Assembly: GCA_028456385.1 (NCBI GenBank)
Contig: JALNQF010000154.1
Coordinates: forward strand, 40,198-104,197
From: Ophiosphaerella korrae
Lineage: Eukaryota > Ascomycota > Dothideomycetes > Pleosporales > Phaeosphaeriaceae
Length of the DNA: 64,000 nt
Direction of reading: 5' to 3'
Shown piece after piece: positions 1 through 15,234 of this stretch. Both the position numbers and the translations under genes were made by a program. Position 1 is the first letter of the stretch, and every line of letters begins with the position of its first letter. The notes beneath the pieces were generated by a model. The model was not told the DNA's origin and made no database searches. It saw only the letters and a program-made list of their open reading frames with translations.

Positions 1-3000
1 AAAAGCTTTAACGTTATAAAATAATACTAAAGCTAGAATTATAATATTTCGAGTAAGTAGCCCTTTTAACCTATTAAACTTCTAGTAATTAAAGTTATAG
101 TTTAACATTATAGATATTACCTCTACAATTTATTTACTAAAAGCTAAGACTAAGTACACCTTAGAACTAAATATAATTTATTTGCTCTAAGGCAGTATCT
201 AGAGTATAGCTACTAGTATAGTATCTAAGGTTCTTGTAGTAATAACCTAAATACAAGGCGTAGTAAGTATACTAACTACTATAATTCTAGACTTAATTAA
301 AGCGCTAATCCCTTAAAACCTATTACTTAGCACTAAGTAATTTTATATTAGATTACCTTATAATATTTTCTACTATAGCTTACTCCTTAGTATTTCTAGC
401 TTAATTCTAACTAATATGTAGAAATATTTCTAAACTAAGTAGAATAATATTATATCTCTTAGTAGTACCTTAGAGGAAATAATACCTACCGCTATATATC
501 GCTCCCTACTACTAGGTTTAGTATTAATACTTATTATAGCTACTATAATAATATACTTAATATTCTTTCTAATAATCTATCTACTAAGTATATTAGGATT
601 AAAGATTATAAAATTTAGTATACTACTTCTCCTAGGAATAATATATTATAGTCTTTTTATCGCACCTATTGTTATTCTAAGGATATTAAACTCTAAAGCT
701 AAGTAGCTACTATCTTAGATTTAAGTTAAGTATAGAGAAGTTAGTAAATTTACTATTTAGAGTTTTGTTTTAGTAAGTATTATAGTAATAACTAGTGTAC
801 TATCTCCTATTATACTATAAGTATTTAAGACAAGAGAGTAGAAGAGTAACGTAATATATTTTAGAATTTAATAGATAGTATTAGAAAAATTCTATAATAC
901 TTTAGAACTACCTTAAGTAACTTAACGTTACTCTTTTCTCCTATATAAATAATTAGTACACCTATAAGTAATAAATAAAATATACTATTTAGGCGTTAGC
1001 GTTGTAGTTTACGCCCTAATAATACCCTAGAATAGACTATTAAGTTATTAGTTTACGCGCAATTAACAGCGCTATTTATATCTTAGCTTTATACGCTATA
1101 ACTATATACAAGTAATATAGCGTAGGAGAAAAAGTAACTATACTTTTACTACTTTTCTACTACCTATAGGCGTAAAAAGAATAAAATAGAAAAGGGGTAT
1201 AGTTTTACTAATAGAGCTCTTTATATATATAAGGAGGCGCTATATATATAGACTAGCTATATACTAGGACTAGTAGAGAATATATAATCTACTACTTGTA
1301 TAGAAATAGTGCAAGAAGAGTAATATAGGTATAACAAGCTATACGTATAGAGAGAGAAATAGAAGGAATAAGAACTATATTTTATTCTACTACTACCTAC
1401 GTCTTCTTTTACTAACTAGAACCTTTTTAAAAGTAATTATAAGAGTCTTATATACAAAGTAAAGTTATTTTATTACTAAGAAAAACCTATATATTTAACT
1501 TCTTACTAGATTTATAATCTATTTACAATTTAATTATAGTCTTTTTAGTTAGTAAATATTCTTATATTAGGATAAGTAGTAAGTATCTAGCTACTCTATA
1601 ATCTTAGTTCGCTTAGAGCTAGGTATTTTAGAGAATAGGAAGTCTATAGAACTAGGTTAAGTAAGTAGGATTTAGTAGAGGTACCTAAGCCTTATTATAA
1701 GGAAAGAATACAAGGGCTTATTATCTTTTTCTATAGTATACTAGAGGATATTATTAAAAATTAGTAGATCCTTAATAATAGGCTAGTAATTTTACATCCT
1801 AATACTAATTAATTTATTAATTTTAGGCTACTAATACTTTATCTTAAAATAGTAAATATAAATGTTGCTTTTAAACTTATTATAATAATCTAAGAGATAA
1901 AGTCTATAGAAAACTTTATTTTAGCTATAGAGATACCTAAATATCCTTCTAATATTCCTATCTAAATAGTAGTATTTAGATTAAGGCTAACACTAGAACT
2001 TATTTAGGATATAGTTAATAGTAGATAGGAGGGTAGTAATACGCTCTATAGAAACCTAAAATTTTCTATTAGTATAACTAAGCGTAACTAAAAATACTAT
2101 ACCTAATTTACTAACTTTATTAGTAGAGTTATATAAAAGGTATATAAATAGGGCTTACTTTATTCTTCTAATAGTATTTTAGCTTGATTTTAGAATAGAG
2201 ACTATTAATACTAGAGGAGTACTAATAGAGGCTAAAGAAGAAGAAATGTCTTTACTTTCCCTTACTATTACCTCTCTCTCCTTTCTTACTTTATTAATAC
2301 TAAATATTCTATTTATAAGTACGTTGTCGTCTAATAATAGATAAAAGTAAGTATTAGCTATTTTAATTCTTACTCTTATACCTTCCTAGCCTTTAAAGAT
2401 ACTCTTAAATTTTTTATTCTTTATCTTAACTATTATAGTATAGCCTAGCGCATCTACAATATTACTTTTACTATACCTAAACCTAAGTATACTTATAATT
2501 CTTTTTAGCTTTAGTAGCAATTCTTTTACTATATCTACTAAGGTGCTAACTTTTTTAACTTAAAGGCGGGCTAGATAGCTTATAAATATAGCTAGCTAAA
2601 CTATATATTTATTTATACTTGTATTTATATAGTAGTGTTTAACTACTTTATATATAGTAAGTTTAGCGTATATAAGCTAAACCTAGCTATCTTAGTTTAC
2701 TTTAAAAGGCTCTAAACGTAAATAATCTATAGCTACTATAGCTTGTTCCTATATTAGTTAGCTAGGAGAAAGAAGAAAAAGAAGAAGTAGTAGTAGTAGC
2801 GGCGGCGGCGGTAGAGGAGGAGAAAGAAAAAGAAGAGGATTTAACGTTATTATTAGCACCTATTAAATTAGAAGAGTATAATACTAAATTATAAAGATCC
2901 TAACTTAAAATAAATATCTTTCTACTTATTTAGAATACTCCTCGTTAGTATATATTGTATATACGTTAAATATATAGGGTCTTAAAATACCTAGCCTAGG

Positions 3001-6000
3001 GGACGTTTATTAGGGCACTTATTTTCCTATATTTTTTAAGCTAAAACCTACAAGACTTATAAGGTAGATAGCGTAAGTAGGACGTACGTAAAGGAGGCAG
3101 CTAAAGCTTAGCCCTAAGACAAGGTATAAAAAGTTACTCTAGTAATAGAATAAGGTATATAAAAGCTATAGAATATATTAAATATAATATAAGCTTTACT
3201 ATATATAGTTATTAGTAAAGCTAATTGTATCTAGACTATATATAGTATAACTTCTAAGTAAAAGGTAATTAATTTGCGTAATAGGTTAGAGCTAATAGCT
3301 AGGTCGTATTAATATATAATAATAATGCATTAGGTTTTATATATAGGATTCCTTAAGGTAGAAAGTCTTTTACTAGTAATATAACCTTTATTAGCGTATA
3401 TAGCTATCTTTATTTCTTAATAACGTTTATACTACTTTATACTCTTGTTATTAGCCTAGCTACTTCTATTGTACCTATTCCCTAATTTAGACTATAATAC
3501 CTAGTAAATCTAAAAAAATTAAGCAATATTAATCTAAGGTTAGAAAGTAGCTCTGCGGATTACGGCCTACTACTATACCTAGATATAGCCTAAGTACTAG
3601 CTTAATATTATTTCTATACAATTCTTTCTTTTATCTTTAACTAAGTTTAAATTATAGACTACTTAGTTCCTATAAACGTTACTTGCTCGCAATTCTAGCC
3701 CTATTCCTACTAACTTTTAATCCTTTAACATATATATTAATACTATAGAATTTTTTCGAGATAATATTTAAAACTATTTATATTGTAATATAGTTAAAAT
3801 ATATAAACTTATTAAAAATTACGTTTAAAATAGAGGTACTAATGTTTATTTAAAAGTTTAGTTACTAAGCTAATTAGACTAGGGCTGTAATAGCTAGAAT
3901 TATAACTACTAATCTCTACTAGTAAGCTACTAGATAAAGATATAAATATTCTATTTGTACTTAGTAGCGAGCTTAAGCTATATAGAGATTAATCTATACT
4001 TAAGATAGCTAGTTATATATAGTATAAATAAGAAGTGCTAGATTCTATATATACTCCTAGGAGTAGCTTTAAGTTTAGTCTAAGTTTAAGTACTTAATAT
4101 ATAGTCTATTGTATAATTCTATATAATAGCTTTTATAGTTATTAGTTAAAGATTACTTACTACTTTAGTATAGTAGGGGCTTATAGTATACTAATATAGA
4201 TTAGCTATAGTATTAGAGTTATTATTAAGGGGCGTAAGAGAACTAATTTTAGGTAGCTATACTAATAGTAGATTTAGCTACTACTATATAGAGGGATTAT
4301 TATAGCTTTCTCTATCCTTAATTAAACTACCTAGAAACTATAAAATCTTTAGATCTAGCTTAGAGAAAAGAGTATATTAGCTCTAGTAGACTCTAGTTTG
4401 TTTTACTACTACTAATATTTTCTTTTCTAATATTTCGCGAGAAGACTTAAAGTTATATTTCTATAATAATATAGAGGTCTAGGATATAATAAGAGAATAT
4501 CTTTACACTATAATCTTAGAAAGCTTCTAATATAGTAGAACTTAAGTTAGTATATTAGTATCTAATTTAGAGGCCTTAAATAAAGAGATGTACTATCTAC
4601 TACTTCTACTTAAGAAAGTTCTTAAACGTTAGAGTTATTTTATACAAAGCTATAATATAGTATAGGATTATAACGCTAGTATATACGCCCTAAACAAATA
4701 AAATCCCTAAGATATAGATATTTTATATCTAGTTTTCTTTGTTATATTAATAATAAATAAAGTTTTTTCTTCTCTATTAAGAGTCTCGACTATATCGATA
4801 GCAAGAAATCTAGTATTAACTAAATTAGAAATATTAAGTAATTAGATAGCTATATAGGTATTATAGAAATCTTATATAATAGATAGTATAATAGCTTTAG
4901 TGCGTAGTAGTAGAATTCTAATTCTAAGACTGTATAGGTTTAACTAGACTAATTAGCGATATTGTTACCTAATATTATTATTAAAAATATTAGCCCGCTA
5001 TTCTTTATCTATACTATACTTAGGCTATTAAGATTCTCTTATTAATATACGCAATACGTATAAGCAATAAAGGAAAAAGTTTAAGTTAATATAATAATAG
5101 CCTTTAGTAGAGAGGTAACGTAGAGAATATAGGTTAGTATTAATTATAGGAGTATAGACTATAGCCTTAAAGCTTAGTTTAACAATAGCTTAGTAGGGCA
5201 AGGTAACGTACACTACGCACGTCCTATATAGGCAATACTTTTAATATTAGTAATATAGGTTAGCGCTATAAGAGTATAGACTATAGCCTAATAATATAGT
5301 CTAACGTAGTATATAACGCACTAATTAACTTATATATCTATCTATAACTTCTAATATTAGCGACCTAATAAATTAGAGTAGCTAGTAGCTAGATACTAAT
5401 CTTCTATTTACTCTAGTTAAGCTAAACCTATAATTCTAAATTAAAGCCTTTATATAATATTATACTAGTCTTTAATTATAGTATATAAGCGAATTAGCGT
5501 TACTAAGATAATTAATACTAGCGGCGTTTTTATTTTCCTAGTGTAGAGAATTTTAGCCTTACTCTACGCTTAGTAATACTAAATAGTCTTAGGCTAATAT
5601 ATATTATAGTAACTATCTAAGTAAGAACTAAGGCTAAGGATATATAGAGACAAGCACGCTATTTATTTAACTAATAGAGATAATTCTAGGTAAGCTTAGT
5701 ATACATACTAACTTCTTTAAGCTTGTATTAACTATATATAGTTTATTATAAGGGATAAAGTAAAGCGATTACTTATAAGATAAATATAAGGTAATTTAAT
5801 AGACTTAGAGTAAGAGACGTTCTTAGCTAATATTAATAAAAAACTACGCGAAAAATAGATACTAGAGGTTACCTTAGATATCCTTTAGTAGCGTATAGCT
5901 AAACTTACGTTAAGAGGTAAGCTACTAGCTATAAATCTCCTAATCTAGACTAGAATATTAATAGGCTTATAAGAAGAAGAGTAAACTAAGCTACTTTAAG

Positions 6001-9000
6001 TTATAAAACGTCTATATTAATTAAAAGTATATCTTAGAATCTACTCTCTAGTAACCTATATCTTAGTAATATAGCTCTCTATAACTTACTCTTTAACTTT
6101 ATTAAGGAAGTAGCTTAAATATAGTTATATAGCTAAAACTAATAAGAGAGGCTATATAAAGGTATATAGTATAGAGGTAGAAGGTAGTACTATATTCTTT
6201 AAACTCTAAGGTATACGTACTTATTCTAGGGTTTATTCTTATAGTACTAGAGCTAAGAAAAATCTTTATACTTTAGAACTCTCTATTTTCTATACCTTTT
6301 ATCTAGATCTTTCTAGTAACTAAATAGTTTAATTAAAACCTTCTAGAAGTAGTATTATTTTATAGAGAGCTAACGTCTTCTAGTTTTAAGTTAGATATAC
6401 CTTTTACTTATCTAGGCTACACTATATACGTAACTAAGAAATTTATAGAATTAGAAGAGAAGCTTATTTAGGGATAAGAAGCTATTATAAGTTATAACTA
6501 GTATACTTAGTAGATTTTAAATCTATACTAAGCTATCTAAAATTTAAAGTTTAGGTATAGATAGGCTTGTTCTTCGCCCTTATAGCGCTAGTAATAGATT
6601 TTAGTAAAGTTATCTTTTACTAAAGTAGCCTTATAAGGTATAGTTATAGTCTATAATTATAAAAGGGCACTAGGTAGCTAAAGATAGAGATAAAGTGTTT
6701 ACTCCTATAGCTACTACTAAACTTTAGCCTAGACTACTTTACTATAGATACGCTAAAGATATATAAAAAGCGAATCGCTTTATATTTATATATAATACAT
6801 ACTAATACGTATCTTAGTTAGGATAAGCTCTATAAACTTAAAAATATAGAAATTTTTACTAGTATATAGATAAAAAATAGTTTATTACTAATAAAATAGT
6901 AAAACTTCTTATAAAATTATCTTTTTTGTAGCTAAGTATAGTAAGGTATACTAAGACTTTAGTAATATTATAGAATATAACTATTATCTATAATATTAAT
7001 ATCTAATTATATCTTAAGCTCTATAATATAATTTAGGTCTTTCTTTAGATATAGAGTTCTACGTATAGGCTACTAATACTAAGAGAATACTAATACTACT
7101 AAGAACGTCTACCTTATTTTATAAAGAAAAAATTTATTAGTACTAGTACTATATAAGAAATTAGAAAGTAATTTTATACTTCTACCTATATAGAAGTTAG
7201 AATAGTAGATAGTTTAAGAGCTTTAGTATACAATAATTAATTATAGGTACACTTAGATCTATAGAAATACTTTAAGAACTTAAGTATTAAACTATCCCCT
7301 AATAAGATTAGTTACTATAGAGATAAGTAGTTTTATTAGTTTATAGTTCTAATTCTCGATATTAAAATATAAGGATTTTAACTAGATATTCGAGTTATAT
7401 AACTTTACGTTAATCTAGAAGAGCTAGAGAGGTATACTATTAGAATTTAACTAATAGTAAAACTTTATAAAGAAAAAAGTATAGCTATAAAAGTAGGCTA
7501 GTTATATAGGGATAGGAATCTAATTTCTATAACTAAATTTAATTAGATCTTTAAAGGATTAGTTAAATCTAATAAAAAAGGATAGATAGTAGAAGTAGAA
7601 AGGATTCTAGATATAGTATATAAACCTATACTATTTGTGTACACTATATAAAGGAGCTAATTTCTTTAGGAACTATATATTTACTAGCGCTAGCGTCTTA
7701 CTCTCTTAATAATTCTTTAGGAGAATTAGAGATATATATCTAAACTTGTAGGTCTCTAGAGTAATATATATTATATCCCCTCTTTTTAAGAAATAAGGTT
7801 CTTAAATAAGAGGTTAATATTCCTTAGGATAGCTTTATAGTTTTATAAATATATAAGCTTATAGAAAGTTTATTTAGTTTCTTTATATTATACTTTATTT
7901 AATAAAACCCTAGTTTAGTATATTTAGGTAGGTTTATAGCTTTACTAAATTCCTTCTAGGTATCTCCTAATAGTCTAGGCCGTATAACAAACTAGATTAG
8001 AATAGCTTAGATAAAAGAATAGTAGACTAATAATCCTAACTTATAGATTCTATTTATTAGATTTAATAGTTATTTAATAAGTAATATAAATAATAGTAAG
8101 ATTATAGTTAATTAATTTCTATCTATTATATTTTATAGGCTACTATTAATATCTTTTCTTAATACTCTTTACTCTACTCTCCTTTTAAAAAGTTATACTC
8201 CTTTTAAAGAGATACGTTACTATTAAGCTAGCGCGTTACTAGTAGATTCTAGGTTAACTTAGATTCTGCTGTTTAGCTCGCTTAGCTTATAGCTATTACG
8301 CTAGCTAGTACACGCTAGCTAATTAGTAGTTATCCTAAGTACTCTCTTCTAAATATAGATCTCTTTACTATTTACTCTTTTACTTGCGCTTCTAATTGTA
8401 TTTCTACTTATATTATCTATTACTTAGCTATACTATAGCCTTATAATAATACTATTATATTAGCTAGTCTATATTATAGATTTTCTAAATCTATACTATT
8501 TACTTTAGCTATAAGAAAGTATTATTATCCTTGTATTATTGCTCTATAGGTATAGAGTAAGTAGTTTCTTAAAGTATTAGAAGAGTAGTATAATAGTTTA
8601 TAGGCTCTATAGGTATAGTTAGAGAAGTACGTATAGTAGCTAAAAAGGAGCCTATATTTAAGAGATCTATTAGTCTCGTTAATAGCTATTTAAGGTTATT
8701 CTTATACTTACGTTAAAAAAATTAAAATAGTAGGTTTATCTTAGATATTAGAATACGCGAGCTCTTTAAAATTAATATAAAGGATATACGTAAATTATAA
8801 AGAGAGTAAGAAGGTATTATTTAAAGATAAATATATTATAGTATTATAAGGACTAATAGGTTACTACCTAATAAAAGGTATTTACCTAATATATTTCTAT
8901 CTAAGGTTTTAGTTACCTTACTATATAAGGAGGTCTATATAATATAGCTTTACCTAAGATATATTATAAATAGGAGAGTTGCTTATAGTATTATAGTAGA

Positions 9001-12000
9001 AAAGTATAGCTTATAATAGGAGATAGGAAAGAGAGTATAATTTTTCTAGCTACTATCTCCTATACTATCTATTACTTCTTCTCTTAGATATATCTACCTT
9101 ACGCCTAGTAGCGCTAACCTACGTTATATTCTATATATTCTAATTTTATTTTATTCTATTTTACTATAAGTAGAGATATACTTAAGCTACTATTACTAAG
9201 CTTTAGTAGAGCTATCTCTTAGTTCTTACTAACTATAGGACGCTTCTACTAATATAGTTTCTAGGACTATACTATTTTACTAAGTGCGATTTGTAGTAGA
9301 TATGTACTAGGAACTCTACTATATATAATATCTAGAAATTAAGTAGATTTTTCTTTTAGCTTATATTATACTAGTAAGAGACAATTAAAGTAACGTACGT
9401 AAGTTAAACTCTAAATTATTAATCTTCTACTTAGAAGTAAAAGCTCTAAAGTAAGCTCTATTTTAGCTAGTAGAGAGTTTATAATATACTAATTGTCTCC
9501 TATTCTAGGATATATATAAAGGTTATATCTATAAACCCTAAGGTATACAAGCTACTATAGTTTTAGCTAATAGTTATTGTAGTTTTATTGCTATATAATT
9601 GTATTACTATTAGTACTTTAGCTTATACTTTTCCTAGGCGCTTATAAGTATCTACTACTTTCTCTACTACTTTTATATACTTTATACTATATATATAGCT
9701 TGTATTACTTCTTACTCTATTATTAAGAAAGCTTAGCGCCTAATAGAACTTAGTTAGGCGTAAGATTATAAGTATAAACTTATATTCCTTATAAGTGTAA
9801 GCTAAACACTTATATTTCCCTTAGTCCTTTACTCCTATAACGCAAATTTTCGCCTTAAAATTTATTATTCTACTATAATAGCTTCTAAATAGTAAGTAAG
9901 ATATTAAGTCTATATTATTATTCTTAGATATAACCTCGTAATAGCTATAAAACTATATAAATATATATATCGTTTAAAGAACTATATTTTATATTTACTA
10001 GTTTAGTAGGTATAGTTATACTTAGTTTTATAATTATTCTTATTTTTTTTAAGTAAATGTATATAGGATATATATTATAAGAGATTAAGTACTAGGAGTA
10101 AACACTAAAAGAATTATATAGTTAGAGAAAGAGCTTAGAGAAAGTATAAATAAAAAGGTTAAAGAGTTTTATAGAAGAGTAATATACTATCCTTATATAT
10201 AATAGTAACTTTTACCTCTAAATTTATAGATTATATATAATTTCTTTGTCTAATTAACTCTATATATATAATAGAACTTTTAGGTTTTAGTTCTCTAAAC
10301 TAGTACAAAATAAAATCTTTAACTTACTAGTACTTTTATTATCTATCTTCTATAATATAAAAGTACTTTATTTATAAATCTTTCTTACTTATAATAAGGG
10401 GTAATATATCCTTAGATATTGTAATAATATACTTACCTTCTAGTAGTAATAAACTTTTACGTAGAGAACGTTTAAAATTTAACTATAAACGTACGTCTAA
10501 TTACAAACAAATTACTCTTAAGCCTATAGGGGATAGACTAATCTAGCGTTATATAATAGTACTCTACTTAGTTAGTATTCTTCTTTAAAGGAGGCTTATA
10601 ATAGTAATATAAAATATAAGAAATAGAAGTAGCCTAGGTACGTTAATATACCTATACAACGTACTATTACCTATTAAGACTATAAGTAGTATTTAAGGAG
10701 AGGAAGACAAATTAATAAAAGAGCTATTAGTTATATTATAACTAGCTGTCTAGTTTAATTAAGGAGTAAAGCTACTCGATATATTATTACGCTAGCTTAA
10801 GACGCCTATAAATTCTAATACTAAATTACTATATAGACTACTAACTTTTATAGTACTTATAGTAGTAGATATATAGCTAGATTCTATACTAAGTAGTAAC
10901 GCTAAAGAGCTAGTCTATATAAGAACTATAGTTATAGTCCTAATAAAATTACTAACCTAAATTTTAATAGTAGCTTTTATAGTACTAGAGCTATTTATAA
11001 TTTAAGTTAGGCCTAAGTAAGCTCTTTATACTATTGTACTTATTGTAATAGTTTACGTATTACCTAGTACTAAACTCTAACCTATTACTATTCTAAATAT
11101 AGTTAGCGTAGAAATTAGGCTAATAGTTATAGTATTTATTACTATTCTAATACTTAATTTAACTATTAAAAGAGTTAAAAATTATTAAAAAGTTGTCTTG
11201 TTACTACTAGTCTTAGAAACCTATCTAATAAATAGTCTAAAGGTAGTAAAAGTTGCCTTAAGTAGTATATTTAAATAAGCTACTTACTTAAGTAGTAAGC
11301 TTAAGCTAAGAGTAAAAAAAAGTAGAAATAATATAATAGACCTTATTCTTACTAGAAAATTACAATAGAGGTTATACAAGAACTTAGACAAGTAATATAG
11401 ATATATATTACAAAGAGGGCCTAGAATTAGTCTTATAGAAAGAGTCTAGAATTAGGCACTATTAGCTTAAGGTTAATACTATAAAAGTTAAGATAAAACT
11501 ACTTTATCTTTTAAAATTAAACCTACTAAAGTATAATTAATATAGATTTAGATTTAGATTATAATAGAGAGCTCTTAAACTTAGATCTACTAACCTTAAT
11601 TAAGGCTAGTTCCTTTAATTTACTAACCTAAAGAGTTAAGGAGTTTTAGTAAATATATTAGCTTAAGATAATAGAGAAGCTTATAATTAAAAATAATATA
11701 ATATAGAATACTATTATATAATACTAAAAGCTTTAGTATTTAACTCTTTAATTACTTAAATAGGTACTTAAAGCTTTATAATTATTATAGAGAGTATTTA
11801 AAAACTATATTAGTAAAGATATTACTATAAAAGAAGATTAGTTAGAATTTTAGGGGATTAGAAAAGAAAATTAGAGTTAGTAATATAGTCCTATAGGTTA
11901 GATATAAAAATTAGATTCTTAAACTAAAATTCTATAAACTAAGTATATACTAAGTAGGAATATCTTAGAAGAAGTAATATAAAAGTTTATCTTAGAGCCC

Positions 12001-15000
12001 TATTAGTAAAAGCTACTTCCCCCTCTAGTTTAGTTATAGTACTCTAGGATAGTTCTAACCTTAATATAGGATAACCTTTTAGAGCTACTAGAGGCTTTTC
12101 TATAAATAGGTATTTATAGAAGGTCTATAGTAGAGACTTTTTCTACTAAGGTATAGGGGAGATAGAGCTAATAAGTTTATTCTAGACGCTAGGAGATACT
12201 AGCTTAAAATCTATTATAACTAGGACTATCTATTCTCTAATAAATATAGAATCCTCCTCTATATTCTTTAAGGCATTTCTTTACCTAGCTTGCTTTATAA
12301 CGAATATTAGAGTAGTAGTAAGTACTATTACTAGTAAGATACTAATAACTATACTAGTAATAGTACTACCTAATACCTTCTAGCTCTTTAAGTTCTTAGA
12401 TAAAGGAGACGTTAGATTTAGCTATAAACTTAGATTAGAGCCTTCTACTAGCTAAGACTAGCCTAGAAAGAGCTAATAGTCTACATTAATTACTATAGAT
12501 TTTTACGTATCTATAGACGAGCCTTTAGTAGAATTAATTACCCTAATTATTCTATTTAGATAGTATAAGTTAAGTACTATATAATAGAACTATATAAAGA
12601 GATAGTCTCTAATAGTTATATTAAAAGCTAAGATCTATAATAGTGTTAGTTATCTTTAGTAAGTAGGAATATAGGAGAGAATATATTTCTATTAGTTAAG
12701 ACTATTTACGTAAAGAAATTTTTAGAGTAAAATCTTATTTACCTAGGATAGATTAACTTATAAGGTATATAAAAGTTATATTAACTATTTTTATAGGCTT
12801 TAGATACTATATATTCTCTATAAACTACTAAGTAGTTAGTTAAAAAGAACTTAAAGATAACTAAGTCTCTAACACCTATAGTTATCGTTGTTAGATTAAA
12901 TATATTACTACCTCTAAATCTAACTCTTATTTTATAGACCTAGACTACGTTTATAAGTACTCTAGCTAGAAGTAGAAGTAAGGACTAGCTATAAGAATAA
13001 GTTATAGTAAAAAATAATAAAAGGAGTAACTTAAGATTCTATAAGTTTGTTAATACTAGTAATAAATAAAAGAAGAGAGTAACGTCTTTTATCTTATATA
13101 GAATACTACGAGCTTTATAAGAGTTAGGTAAGACCTAATTTTAGAAACCTTACTATAAGGTAGCGTAGATAGCTTAAATATTTAAGGTAGTACTACTTAT
13201 AGACTAGTATCTTAGCTTACTAGGTGTAATCTTACTAAGGGTTTCTATTATCAACTACCTATAGTTCGTTTATTCTATATCTATTTATACTTAGGCCTTA
13301 GTATATATATCTAGACCCTATACTATTAGACTTATAAAATACTCCTTAGTAGAAATTACTTATATTGTAATTATAGCTATAAACGTTGCTATAATATATT
13401 TTTTATTATATTTACTCTAAGGCGATAGGTATACAAAAGTATAAAGACTAGAAAACTTAGTAATTAGGATATTTATCGCGAGAATTATTAGAATAGGCTA
13501 TAGTTAAATTAAGCTCTAAAAGAGAAAGTATAACAAATCTAGTAAAGAAGTATACTAGTATCTAGATATTAAGTAAAATATTTAACTTTAAAAACTTATT
13601 TACTTAAACTTTATATAAAATTTATATAATCTATTTTTAGTAAATCTTTTAGACAACAATTAGTGCTTAATATAAGAGCCTTCTATTATTGCGTATAAAT
13701 ACACTATTACTATTAACTTTAGTAGTACTATCTAATTTCTCTTTAGCTTCCTAGATATTAAAATATATTAGATTCTTAATACTTACTAAGATTAATAGTT
13801 AACGAGCAAAACCTTTTAGAAGTTATAGTATAATTACTATAAGTTAAATCTAGTATATTACTATTTAAGGTATATCTAGAGTAGGAACTAAAGGTATTAC
13901 CCCTATATCGTATCTATTAGTATAGATTTTAGCTTCTTTTACTTAAGACTTACTTAGATTAATATACTATATTTCTATTATTATTTATTATATAGGTATC
14001 TAAGTTAATACTACTAAATATAAGTGTACCTTTAACTAATATATATGTAGCGCTAAATGTATTATAATTAAAGCTAAAATCAAAGTAATTTACGTTAAGG
14101 CTAAAGAGTTAGAAATTAGCTAAGAGAGTATCTTAACGTAGAGTATAGGTTAGGATAATAAGAGTAGAGTAGATAAGATATAAGATAATACTAAGGAGAA
14201 GAGCGAGACTAAAAGCTTATAAGGGATACATTAATTTAGCTACAAATACGTTATAACTACTTTTTAAAAATTAATTGTGTATACTCTCTAAAGAAACTAG
14301 TAACAACTATCCTTTTATAATAATTTAATAGTGTATTTTTAGATATAACGTAAGCTATAATAGGTCTCCTACGACCCTAAGCGTAGCTATAAACTATCTC
14401 TAATATTCTTATATTACTTTTAAGTCTAGAGATCTATTTCTATAGCTATAGTTAAGAGTAAAATCCTCTAGTAATCTAAGATAAAGATCTTTACAAACTA
14501 CTATTAAATATTTATAATTCTAATTAAAGTATTTACTATTTCTATACACGCTTAGCTATATAGACCTAGTATATTTTAGGCCCTACGCTCTTTCTATACG
14601 TAATAGTATAGCGTACGTAGTTTATCTCTAGTATAATCTACTCTATAATAACGTATATAAAAGTAAATTTAGTGTAGAAGATTCTTAAAGTAGTAATTAT
14701 ATTTTATAACTAGATTATTATAGACTAGTACTATATTCTATAAAGCTTTTAAAGATTAGTTACCTAATATTTATACTATTGCGATTTAAGACCTATTAAG
14801 CTCTAAACCTATTTAATATATAATAGGAGCCTAGATAGTATAGTTTAGTAGTATTACTTTATTTTAGGGAATTAATTTTTGTATTCTCTATTTCTTCTCT
14901 ATAGATTATAGCCTTTACTCTATTACTAAGATAAAAGTTAAGAGGCTAATTATTACTATCTACTATAGCTATACGCGTAGTAGGAGTAAGTAAGAATCTA

Positions 15001-15234
15001 TAAGAGTAGTACTATAAACTAGCGCAAGAGTAATAATAAAGAATACTATATTTATTAATAAGTTAAACGTAACACTAGAAATTACTATTTAAGATTTATA
15101 GAACAATTACCTAATTAAGTTATTAGATAATAAAGTAAATTGTTTTAATTTAATTATCTTTAGCTAGTTATAAGAATAGCCTAATTCTAGGCTAGGTATC
15201 TAAATATAGAAGAGAATAGTCTAAATTATTATAT
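1..15234. other. Degenerate repeat-derived DNA, no resolvable gene
   Basis: About 15 kb of saturated RIP sequence. I see no reading frame, RNA gene, long terminal repeat pair or terminal inverted repeat that I can defend. Short stretches look as if they once coded for protein, but stops at TAA and TAG are too dense to choose a frame. The one distinct element is a purine/GCG microsatellite near 2.8 kb, listed separately. Confidence 0.6.
2764..2838 (+). repeat. GAA/GTA/GCG trinucleotide microsatellite
   Basis: The purine-rich run of AGA/GAA units changes to GTA units, then to five GCG-type units, and returns to GAGGAG and AAAGAAG. The GC-rich core stands out in this AT-rich block. It contains no CA and no TG, so RIP has had little to act on. 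It may be a former acidic or lysine-rich coding stretch, or a simple microsatellite; I cannot tell which. Confidence 0.7.
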